Virus record (IMG/VR): IMGVR_UViG_3300029319_000499
Span: 1 to 24,293 of that record
Reading direction: 5' to 3' (one strand)
Length of the DNA stretch: 24,293 bases
Source: a virus
A model generated the notes under the pieces. That model made no database searches and was not told the origin of the DNA. It saw only the letters and a list, made by a program, of their open reading frames with translations. The number at the start of each line of letters is the position of its first letter. Position 1 is the first letter of the stretch. Both the position numbers and the translations under genes were made by a program. Shown in pieces: positions 13,827 to 20,225 of this stretch.

Positions 13827-14350
13827 ATGAGCCTCCTAATGAGCTGTCTGAATGTTGAGGGCTCCGCGGTGGTGGGCCTTCTGAATGCGGGGACCTGTTG
13901 GCCTGCTTGCTGAATGGCTCCAAGCTGTGTCGAGCCGCGTTGCTCCAGCTGCTGAATCTCAAGCTCAGTTTTGTCAATGGCCTCTTTTAGACGGCGGACC
14001 AGGCGTGGCCTGTTGGCTTTGAAGACCGTTGGAAGCAATGTCTGATACCAGGGCTTGCCACCCTCCCTCACTGGCTTCTGACCTTTCTTGGTGATCCAGC
14101 TTGAATACTGCTGGGGATTGTCGAAGATGAGAGCTACATCTCCAGGCCTTCCCCTGACTTGCAGACGCCAAGCAGCTCGACTGGCTCCTGTTCTCACTGG
14201 CCAGTTCTGACGGATGACTCTCATCTGAGCATTCCCCTCCTCAAAGAGGATGGTGGCCTCAGCAGGGGTCAGGGCTCTTCTCTTTCCATGCTTCTGCTTG
14301 ATGTAGCTATTGATCTCAGGAAGCTTGGCGACTGCGTGAATCTTGGACAT
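13823..14350 (-). CDS. HK97 gp10-like tail completion protein
   Basis: A 175-aa basic protein. I use the ATG at 14350, overlapping the upstream stop as TGATG, rather than the in-frame TTG one codon earlier. The signature is RQNWPVRTGASRAAWRLQ (about residues 48-65), the P-V-x-T-G-x-S/L-R motif of HK97 gp10-type proteins, followed by NPQQYSSWI, where gp10 proteins have the Y-x-x-Y/W-I strand. A basic C-terminal helix carries LVRRLKEAIDKTELEIQQ and a Gln-rich tail. Such proteins join or terminate the tail tube. Its extended Gln/Arg-rich C-terminus is longer than the usual family domain. A second possible gp10-like protein follows at once. Confidence 0.7.
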   Translation of the reverse strand: MSKIHAVAKLPEINSYIKQKHGKRRALTPAEATILFEEGNAQMRVIRQNWPVRTGASRAAWRLQVRGRPGDVALIFDNPQQYSSWITKKGQKPVREGGKPWYQTLLPTVFKANRPRLVRRLKEAIDKTELEIQQLEQRGSTQLGAIQQAGQQVPAFRRPTTAEPSTFRQLIRRLM

Positions 14351-14787
14351 CAAATCACCAGGCTCATCTCATAGGTGACATTGAGAGAAAAGCTAGTGAC
14401 CAGGAAGGCGCCACCGCCGACGTATGAGTGGGAGGCATTGCCGATAATGATGGCGCCCTCCTGAGTCAGGGTGGTGGCGTTTGCGCTGAGGTGTTTCACG
14501 GCTAGTTGGAAATCCTGCAGCGCCTGTGATGGGGCCTCCTGCCCATCTGCTGGTTTGAGCTGATGCCCAAGCTGAACATTGAAGACCTGTGTCATTCGCA
14601 GGCCTGATGCAGTGGGCTTCCCCCTTCCTGGTGAGGATGAAGGTGAGATACTGCTTGGAAGCACTGCAAAGGACCTGTTGATGCGCTGTGAGCTGGCGTT
14701 GGAGACTCCCAGGGGTGAGCGTGCCTGGACAAGCCCAGCGGCTGTCAGGCGGGAAATCACGGCAGTGAGCGCACCGTTAGGAGTCAT
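14350..14787 (-). CDS. Probable tail terminator or head-tail joining protein
   Basis: A 145-aa protein whose helical N-terminus (ALTAVISRLTAAGLVQ) is followed by RINRSFAVLPSSI. It then has a strand-rich region with MTQVFNVQLGHQL, a helix (APSQALQDFQLAVKHL) and final strands FLVTSFSLNVTYEMSLVI. This layout, with a short helix, an R-x-x-RSFxV strand and a C-terminal strand ending at the stop, resembles small tail-terminator/completion proteins (gpU-like fold) that cap the tail tube. The order connector, this gene, gp10-like genes, tail tube agrees. The family match is by eye only. It overlaps its upstream neighbour (ATGA) and downstream neighbour (TGATG). Confidence 0.55.
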   Translation of the reverse strand: MTPNGALTAVISRLTAAGLVQARSPLGVSNASSQRINRSFAVLPSSISPSSSPGRGKPTASGLRMTQVFNVQLGHQLKPADGQEAPSQALQDFQLAVKHLSANATTLTQEGAIIIGNASHSYVGGGAFLVTSFSLNVTYEMSLVI

Positions 14788-15542
14788 TTGTCGTTGTTCC
14801 TGTACAATCGCCCACGACGCACACCGCTTTGAAGCATGACCACTGCTGATCCTGTGGTGAGTTCAGTCTGGAGCTGATTGTCTTCATTGACATCAATGGT
14901 GCTCTTGAGCCTTTCGTAATCCCTCTCATAGAGGTCGGCGTATCTTTGAGCGTATGCCGCATAGCGATCATTGGTGTTCAAAAGCGTTGAGTAGTCAAAG
15001 AACAGCAGCTCAAGAGCACGATCAAAAAGACAAGGCCTCAAAGCTGAGGGAGTTCTCCACTTCCAGAAGGGCACCCCATCCAGGTACAGCCGATTTGTCA
15101 CATCTGAGAACGCCTGGTCGATGTATTGCTGAAGTGAGGTGACAGCTGCTCCGAGGAGGTTTGCTGCTTCACTATGTCGCTGGACCAAATCAGTCTGACC
15201 GATTGGGGGATACAATCGAGCCAGACACAAAACAGCGTCGTTGTAAAAGCTGTAAGTCGCTCCACTGATCACGAGATCCACCTGGATCAGGTAGCGTGGA
15301 CCCAAGGTCTGAGCACTGGTGGTGGCTGCTGGGATTGTGGCGGAAGTAAAGGTTCCCCCAGATATTGATCCAGCAACAGCATCCACCATCTTCTCACCGC
15401 TGGGGAGGAAGACTGTCAAAGTCCCTGAGGTGAGAGTGGTTGCGGATCCACTCCTTTCCACTGAGACTGAGACAGTCTGATCCTTCCCCTGCTCGATGAA
15501 GGTGGGACCAGTCCAGCGCGCTGTATACAGCGTCCCGCTCAT
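14784..15542 (-). CDS. Head-tail connector (adaptor-like) with N-terminal beta domain
   Basis: A 252-aa protein. The first ~105 residues look like an Ig-like or beta-sandwich domain rich in Ser/Thr/Val (QTVSVSVERSGSATTLTSG, then GTFTSATIPAATT). The second half is helical: LVQRHSEAANLLGAAVTSLQ, YIDQAFSDVTNRLYLDG, then ALELLFFDYSTLL, and a Tyr/Arg/Glu-rich helix to about residue 220. The helical half fits the gp6/gp15-type adaptor ring that docks under the portal. The end is basic and flexible. It lies in the connector position and overlaps the next gene as ATGA. The combination of a beta domain and an adaptor-like helical part is noted as unusual. Confidence 0.6.
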   Translation of the reverse strand: MSGTLYTARWTGPTFIEQGKDQTVSVSVERSGSATTLTSGTLTVFLPSGEKMVDAVAGSISGGTFTSATIPAATTSAQTLGPRYLIQVDLVISGATYSFYNDAVLCLARLYPPIGQTDLVQRHSEAANLLGAAVTSLQQYIDQAFSDVTNRLYLDGVPFWKWRTPSALRPCLFDRALELLFFDYSTLLNTNDRYAAYAQRYADLYERDYERLKSTIDVNEDNQLQTELTTGSAVVMLQSGVRRGRLYRNNDK

Positions 15543-15546
15543 TAGA

Positions 15547-15912
15547 CTAGCCCAGTGCGATAGTGAGCAGCGCCATCAGCTTCCAACCGCTTGCGCTGTC
15601 ATCAGCTGCGTCAGCATCAGCGTAGAAGAGTCCACTCTCATTCTGATTGATAGTGGCCAGTGGGGTGCTCCCATCAGCCTGCTTCACGCTGAGGTTCTCA
15701 GCTCCATCAGAATGATTGAAGATCCACACCCATGCTCCCTCACGGGGGGCTGCCAGAAAGACATCGCGGCCAGATCCACCGCAGTCAAGGGCCAGCATCT
15801 GAGCATCAGAATGGGTGAGTGTTTTGTTGGCCGCGAGCGTCTCCTTTTCCCAGCCTCCAGGGTTCCAGGTTTGACGCAGGATGCGGAATGGGTTCTTCCC
15901 GTCGAATGACAT
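15547..15912 (-). CDS. Probable head decoration/fibre-like beta protein
   Basis: A 121-aa protein with ATG at 15912 and AGAGG 5 nt upstream. The central part (NKTLTHSDAQMLALDCGG, WVWIFNHSDGAENLSVKQ, then NQNESGLFYADAD and GWKLMALL) reads as the short beta-sandwich repeat common in phage decoration, head-fibre and tail-spike proteins. Those proteins often have an NxTLTxxD start, a hydrophobic strand, N-x-S/T-V-K, and an end like SGWKLM. Placement just after the capsid gene favours decoration of the shell. It could also be a short tail-fibre domain protein. The fold class is moderately supported and the function is inferred. Confidence 0.6.
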   Translation of the reverse strand: MSFDGKNPFRILRQTWNPGGWEKETLAANKTLTHSDAQMLALDCGGSGRDVFLAAPREGAWVWIFNHSDGAENLSVKQADGSTPLATINQNESGLFYADADAADDSASGWKLMALLTIALG

Positions 15913-15949
15913 TTCAACCTCTTTTGTTGTTTTTGTGCTGTTATTTCAG

Positions 15950-16087
15950 CTAGTTACTGTTTCTTCTGTCACTTTTTTTTGCGGCATTGATAGCCTTCTC
16001 GCGAGCGTATTGCTCAGAAGTTCCACTCTGTCTGAGCTGCTTCACCATGGCATCAATGCGCTCTCTGGTTCCAGGCTTCTCACTCAT
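15950..16087 (-). CDS. Small 45-aa charged protein
   Basis: A short ORF that fills most of the space between the 231-aa and 121-aa genes. The ATG at 16087 has GGAG 7 nt upstream and overlaps the previous stop. The product begins MSEKPGTRERIDAMVKQL and is one predicted amphipathic helix with a basic, polar end (KKSDRRNSN). Near its end the gene holds a run of eight A, a possible slippage site, but a -1 shift there meets a stop at once. I do not recognise it. Coding support is the ribosome site, the overlap and the lack of any other content; a 37-nt leader follows before the next gene. Confidence 0.55.
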   Translation of the reverse strand: MSEKPGTRERIDAMVKQLRQSGTSEQYAREKAINAAKKSDRRNSN

Positions 16088-16775
16088 GGTGCTTCTCCAC
16101 TCTACGCTTGAGGGGTTTGGGCTGGGACCCTTCAGCAGGAGCCAAGCTCTTGGAGTATTCTTCCCAGTGCTTGTCCATGCCTGCTAGCCGGTCTTCTGCA
16201 ATCTTGATTCGATGCTTGAGATGGGGGTTTCTGTCAAACCTGCTGAGGAGTCCATTCAGCTTGTCCTGCTCTTTCTCCCTGAGAGAGAGGTAGATCTCGC
16301 GGATCATTGGCCTCACCAGGGTGGTCCCTCTCACATAAAGCAGGAAGTCGTACCAGGTGTCTCTCAGCTCTGACTTGTTCCAGATGATCTCATCATTGGG
16401 AAGCACTGTGGCTGCTTTGTTGAAGTCCACATAGTATTTCCCACCTCCCCTGATGGGATAGAAATGGACGTAGTCCATATACTCACCCAAGCGCTCATCC
16501 TTGGGGTCCAGGACGACTCCACCCTTCTCCCTGACCTGAGCCAAAGCCAACGTCATGTTCCCATCTCTGCGGACATTGCACAGCCCTGGACGAGCGATGA
16601 TCTTGGTGATGTCGGGAAGGAATCCTCTGTTGAGGTCATAGATCCAGCTTTTAGGGTAGTGGATATAAACAAAGCGAAAGGTCTGCTTTGTCCTGTGGGT
16701 GATGGGAAGCCCCTCATCCTCACGGGTCTGGATTCTCTCTTTCTGAGGCTTAGTCAGATGGAGTGTCTCTTTCAT
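16080..16775 (-). CDS. Hypothetical 231-aa protein after capsid gene
   Basis: I do not recognise this protein. The start is well supported by AAGGAGGG about 5-6 nt before the ATG. The N-terminus is basic, followed by a mixed domain with aromatic motifs (RFVYIHYPKSWIYDLNRGFLP, then GEYMDYVHFYPIRGGGKYYVDF). The second half is a long charged helix with EIYLSLREKEQDKLNGLL and HRIKIAEDRLAGM, ending in a basic tail. There is no signal peptide or membrane segment. Its place between the capsid and decoration/connector genes suggests a virion or head-assembly protein, which is inference from context only. It overlaps the next small ORF by 8 nt. Confidence 0.75.
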   Translation of the reverse strand: MKETLHLTKPQKERIQTREDEGLPITHRTKQTFRFVYIHYPKSWIYDLNRGFLPDITKIIARPGLCNVRRDGNMTLALAQVREKGGVVLDPKDERLGEYMDYVHFYPIRGGGKYYVDFNKAATVLPNDEIIWNKSELRDTWYDFLLYVRGTTLVRPMIREIYLSLREKEQDKLNGLLSRFDRNPHLKHRIKIAEDRLAGMDKHWEEYSKSLAPAEGSQPKPLKRRVEKHHE

Positions 16776-16790
16776 TGGTTCCCTCCTTCA

Positions 16791-16835
16791 GGGACTGGAG
16801 GTGGTGACCCAAGCTGAGCCACCACCTCCAAGGGT
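16791..16835 (-). terminator. Strong stem-loop after major capsid gene
   Basis: On the minus strand TGGAGGTGGTG (16830-16820) pairs perfectly with CACCACCTCCA (16806-16796). Pairing can continue inward with G-U pairs, leaving a loop of about 5 nt. It begins about 14 nt after the capsid stop and lacks a T-run, so it is more likely a partial terminator, mRNA-stability hairpin or processing site than a full intrinsic terminator. The next ribosome site, AAGGAGGG, lies just downstream. Confidence 0.6.
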
Positions 16836-16843
16836 AAGATGAT

Positions 16844-17767
16844 CTATGCGTCAGAAACGATCTTGACGCCGCGTGCATCTTCAGCCTCTGCCACACCCAT
16901 GAACATGTGTGCGTAGGCGGCTGAGACACCATCGGAAGCAGTGCGATCAAGTTCCACCACAACGTCACCAGCATCAAGCACCAGGCTTCCTGCTGGGATG
17001 TGACCGATCATGCGGGTGACTGGAGCCATGGCGTAAGCCAAAGCACCCTGACCCATCATTGCGCCTGTGAAGCTGCCGGATGGGGTAGCATCCACAGAAT
17101 CGCTGACGTAGAACTCAGTGTTCATCCAAGATCCCTTAAATCCTGGCCCCTTCTGTCCAAGCATCTCCAGGGTCGCTGGGGAGAACTGGGCGGCGCCAGT
17201 CTCTGAGCGCAAGGAGCTGAGGAAGTCGTTGAACTGCACGGGGTGCAGCACAGCGGCATAGGGAGCAGGGTTGAGTGCGCTGGTGAGCTGGAAGATGGCA
17301 TCGTAGATGTCGTCGACTGAGAGGTTCACGCCAGCAGTTCCAACGCTGTTGGAGAATCCAGGAGTGTGGAAGAAGTCACAGATGATGTCGGTGAAGGTCA
17401 AGCTCACACCGTTGACGAGATTCTGGACAATGCGATCAAGGTCGATGGCATCACCAGAAACGGGAATCAGGTCAGTGAGAGCATACGCACGGGAGTATCG
17501 CTCGACTGTGATGTCGAAGTGATTCGTCGTATACGCTGTTGCATTGGTGGTGGTGTTCTCACCAGGAGCAGCAAACGCACCGGGGACCATGTCTTGCGTC
17601 ACGTTGGTGGTCGCGGAGCCTGAACCATCAAAGGGAACACGGAGGCAAAGAGCACGCAGATCGGTGGGATCATAGAGCTGCTCGAGAACAAGAGAAGAGA
17701 GAACCTCAGCGACTGCACCACCATTGGTGACAAGGTTCGCTTGAGTTGTGGCATTTGTTACAGCCAT
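16844..17767 (-). CDS. Major capsid protein, HK97-fold type
   Basis: A 307-aa protein in the expected place after portal and scaffold. The N-terminus is flexible (VTNATTQANLVTNGG). The body has features of HK97-like coats: TVERYSRAYALTDLIPVSG, a long helix with LVNGVSLTFTDIICDFF, AVLHPVQFNDFLSSLRSE, and near the C-terminus a strand-rich segment with ELDRTASDGVSAAYAHMFMG. It would form the icosahedral shell with the scaffold-like protein upstream. The ribosome site is GAGG 7 nt before the ATG, preceded by the 125-nt leader, and the gene is followed by a strong hairpin. No delta-domain or protease gene is evident, so maturation may not need cleavage; that is inference. Confidence 0.9.
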   Translation of the reverse strand: MAVTNATTQANLVTNGGAVAEVLSSLVLEQLYDPTDLRALCLRVPFDGSGSATTNVTQDMVPGAFAAPGENTTTNATAYTTNHFDITVERYSRAYALTDLIPVSGDAIDLDRIVQNLVNGVSLTFTDIICDFFHTPGFSNSVGTAGVNLSVDDIYDAIFQLTSALNPAPYAAVLHPVQFNDFLSSLRSETGAAQFSPATLEMLGQKGPGFKGSWMNTEFYVSDSVDATPSGSFTGAMMGQGALAYAMAPVTRMIGHIPAGSLVLDAGDVVVELDRTASDGVSAAYAHMFMGVAEAEDARGVKIVSDA

Positions 17768-17892
17768 GGGGACACCTCAAAAAAAGTTTTGAATGATTGA
17801 AGAGGTCCCGTCTTTACAACTCTATCGCGGCCGGTCACGTGGTGCGGGTCCTGTGGTCTCTCTACCGCGGAGAATCCCACGGTGTCAAGGTC
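17768..17892 (-). promoter_or_regulatory. Non-coding leader upstream of major capsid gene
   Basis: The only sizeable gap in the head-gene block, 125 nt. On the minus strand it contains TTGACA at 17888-17883, a perfect -35 hexamer, but the -10 about 17-18 nt further on is poor (TAGAGA). Overlapping it is a 7-bp hairpin, ACCGTGG with CCGCGGT, loop GATTCT. An A/T-rich stretch (AAAACTTTTTTT) and GAGG 7 nt before the capsid ATG close the leader. It may be a promoter or an RNA element that raises capsid yield; the sequence does not decide between them. Confidence 0.4.
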
Positions 17893-18561
17893 TTACTTGA
17901 TGATCTTCTTTGCTCTCCACTGAGCAAGGATCTGTTCCTTTGCATCACCTAAGGTCCCACCATTTCTGGCTCGCACCTTCCTGATGGCCTCAGCTGTCCA
18001 CTCCTGCTGTCTATTTTCAGCAGGCTGTGAGGTCCCTGAGTCTGGATTCCCATTGAGCACAGCTCGCAGTGCGCTGACCAGATTATCCTCAAGGGGAGGG
18101 CTCTGGACCTGTGGCGCATCCTCCTGCTTTTGTGTCTCAGCTGCTGGAGTGCTCAGACCTTGGAAGTGGACACGATAGAGAGGGTCGTCCTGGTTTGCTT
18201 CCAGCCATGAGGGAAAGTCAGGGCGCTTGTCTTGCGGCAGCTCAGCTACGCTCTCCCGGTATTCCTTCCTGAAGAACCGACGCACGCTCTCATGCTTGAA
18301 GCCCCTCTCCAGGAGGTGCATGTCCGCTGCGTAGTTTGTGCGGCCTTTGTTGTAGGCTGCTTGGAGCTTCTCAAACTCCTCTTTCATCCCATTGAGCTGC
18401 TTGAGAGCAGCATCCCTGGTGGCCTCAGCCTCTCTGGCTCTCACAGATTCCTGCTCCAGCCTGAAAGATGGAACAAGCTTTTCAGCCTCTCCAGCTCCAT
18501 TGGTGGGGACCCGTGATGGGGTCATTGGGGTGGGTACACTTTGCTTCACTTCTTCGGCCAC
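17893..18561 (-). CDS. Probable scaffolding protein (coiled coil)
   Basis: A 222-aa protein starting with GTG at 18561, one base after the portal stop, with AGGAGG 6 nt upstream; the ribosome site is embedded in the last portal codons. An apparent ATG at 18591, which would add MKNHHHRRDR, is the portal coding sequence read in another frame and is not used. The protein has a Pro/Ser/Thr-rich N-terminus and a charged helix of about 40 residues (RLEQESVRAREAEATRDAAL onward). A Gln/Pro-rich linker follows and it ends in a short basic helix (QWRAKKIIK). Basic helical C-termini are typical of scaffolds that bind coat protein. Its position between portal and major capsid supports the role. Confidence 0.75.
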   Translation of the reverse strand: MAEEVKQSVPTPMTPSRVPTNGAGEAEKLVPSFRLEQESVRAREAEATRDAALKQLNGMKEEFEKLQAAYNKGRTNYAADMHLLERGFKHESVRRFFRKEYRESVAELPQDKRPDFPSWLEANQDDPLYRVHFQGLSTPAAETQKQEDAPQVQSPPLEDNLVSALRAVLNGNPDSGTSQPAENRQQEWTAEAIRKVRARNGGTLGDAKEQILAQWRAKKIIK

Positions 18562-18562
18562 T

Positions 18563-20008
18563 CTATCCCTCCTGTGGTGGTGGTTCTTCATTGGTAGTCA
18601 TCTGGTCAAAGGCTGCAAGATCCCTCTGGATCTCCTTCACCCTGAGCAGTCTCTCAAGAGCTTCCTCATCAGACTCAATCTCAGGATGAAGACCCCTGAT
18701 GATGTCAATCTGAGACGCGATTCCCAGTTCGGCCTCAGCTCTAAGGATGTCAGCTTGGGCCCTTCTCTCCTCTACTGATGGCTTAAGAGCACGGTAATGG
18801 ATGGAGTAGGCCCTTGGGTCCTCAGGCAAATCTGATCCTGTGTAAATGTTCGCAAGTGCAGCTGCTGTGGCTAGCAGCTTCTGGTCGGCCATACGGAATG
18901 CAGGCTCTACCATCTTTTGTGCTCTCCTTTGACCCTCACGACTCACGACAATAGCGTAACCACTTTGGGCCTGGGTGATCTGCAAGTCAGATGGATTCAG
19001 GCCAGCATACACAGCTAGCCCCTGCTCATAGATCCTCAGGGACTCAGCTGCATTGGAAGGATCCATAGCCGCCTGAAACTGTCCCAGGCTTCCTCCTCCT
19101 GGTCCTTTGCTCACGAACTTGATGATGGACTTTCGGTCTACTGGCACCACATCCACCGCAGTCCCACCAATGGTCCTGCTCATTCCAGCTTGGGTGTCTA
19201 AGTCGACAGCGTATCTCTGTGGGTGCGCAGCGTTCAAAAACCCATCAGACCAGTGCGACCAAAGCGCTGACAGACGCAAGGCCCCACGGCTTAGCTCCAT
19301 TCCTTGTGACCAGTTCCACAGCTTAGAACCTACAGCGCGGTGGTAGAGGACATAAGGGAGGATAGGATCTCCTTCCTTGTTTCTGTATGGATACTCACCA
19401 GCCAGCTCGGGAGCGTATTTCTCAGTTGCATCCTCGCGGTCGCCATTCTCATCCACCTCTTCAATCATGAAGGTGGGTGTGTCTCCACGAATGTCCCAGG
19501 TCTCCCAGGTGAAGTTGCCACCGCGATACCTGAGCTCGCTGACCATTCCAGGCTGATCAGGCTCATGGGGCATAGCCTCGCAGATAACTGTGTCGGGCAT
19601 GACCACCCTGTAGCTGGCTTCTGTAGCGTCAGCCCAGTGCTTCCAGTCAATGCGGACCAACGCCTCATTTAGACTCAAAGCCAACAGTGAGGTGCTTTGC
19701 TGTTGAGCCCATAGCCGCGGTGTGATGATGGGGCTCAAGTCCAAATCCTCACCATTCTGAACCCTGACTTCAGGTGGCTCCAGATAGGCAACGTTGAGCT
19801 GTTGATAGATCAGCTTGAATGGATTCCTGCTGAGGTCTGGGTTGACCTCCATATCAGCAGCGATCTCAAGGGCAAACATGTCTTCAATCTCATTGCGGAC
19901 ATCATCGATATGCTTGCCATTCAGCAGCCTGATTCTTAGGCCCTGCTCTCTCCATCTCTTTTGATCGCTCTCATCAGGAGGGAGGATGGTCATTGGGATT
20001 GTCGGCAT
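18563..20008 (-). CDS. Portal protein
   Basis: A 481-aa protein directly after the large terminase, the standard portal position and size. The N-terminal part has KLIYQQLNVAYLEPPEVRV, typical of the portal wing. Further on, QGLAVYAGLNPSDLQI followed by SGYAIVVSREGQRRAQKMVEPAFRMADQKLL matches the helical stem/crown region of siphovirus portals. The C-terminus is helical and charged, ending in EEPPPQEG. The portal is the dodecameric vertex channel through which DNA is packaged and ejected and to which the connector attaches. No capsid protease or MuF-like gene follows, unlike the HK97 order. Identification rests on context and these motifs. Confidence 0.88.
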   Translation of the reverse strand: MPTIPMTILPPDESDQKRWREQGLRIRLLNGKHIDDVRNEIEDMFALEIAADMEVNPDLSRNPFKLIYQQLNVAYLEPPEVRVQNGEDLDLSPIITPRLWAQQQSTSLLALSLNEALVRIDWKHWADATEASYRVVMPDTVICEAMPHEPDQPGMVSELRYRGGNFTWETWDIRGDTPTFMIEEVDENGDREDATEKYAPELAGEYPYRNKEGDPILPYVLYHRAVGSKLWNWSQGMELSRGALRLSALWSHWSDGFLNAAHPQRYAVDLDTQAGMSRTIGGTAVDVVPVDRKSIIKFVSKGPGGGSLGQFQAAMDPSNAAESLRIYEQGLAVYAGLNPSDLQITQAQSGYAIVVSREGQRRAQKMVEPAFRMADQKLLATAAALANIYTGSDLPEDPRAYSIHYRALKPSVEERRAQADILRAEAELGIASQIDIIRGLHPEIESDEEALERLLRVKEIQRDLAAFDQMTTNEEPPPQEG

Positions 20009-20217
20009 CAGTGCTTCCGTCGAATCCAGCCAAGCTCAAAGAGCTGCTGTGTGGTCAGGTAGGCCACCGATTGACGGTCACCTTCTTTGGTTTGCTCCTC
20101 ACCTTTGAGGTTCCAGATCTGAACACCATCCTCAGCTTTGGGCTTTCCCTTTGCTCCAATGAGGATCTTGATGTCACCTTTTTTGGTGGTCTTCTCTTCT
20201 TTCTTCTTGGCGGCCAT
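20008..20217 (-). CDS. Hypothetical 69-aa lysine-rich protein between terminase and portal
   Basis: The frame extends upstream to 20274, but the ATG at 20217 has AGGAG 6 nt before it and lies just after the terminase stop, so I use it. The protein begins MAAKKKEEKTTKKGD, a charged flexible tail. A short, probably beta-rich domain follows (IKILIGAKGKP, VQIWNLKGEEQ), and the end is a helix (TQQLFELGWIRRKH). I do not recognise the family. Its last base overlaps the portal ATG (TGATG), so it is coupled to portal translation. Confidence 0.7.
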   Translation of the reverse strand: MAAKKKEEKTTKKGDIKILIGAKGKPKAEDGVQIWNLKGEEQTKEGDRQSVAYLTTQQLFELGWIRRKH

Positions 20218-20225
20218 GAGTGCTC

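Noticed and set aside
18562-18591. N-terminal extension of the scaffold-like protein (MKNHHHRRDR)
   Set aside because: These bases are the end of the portal gene in another frame; the GTG at 18561 has AGGAGG at 6 nt while the ATG at 18591 has none.
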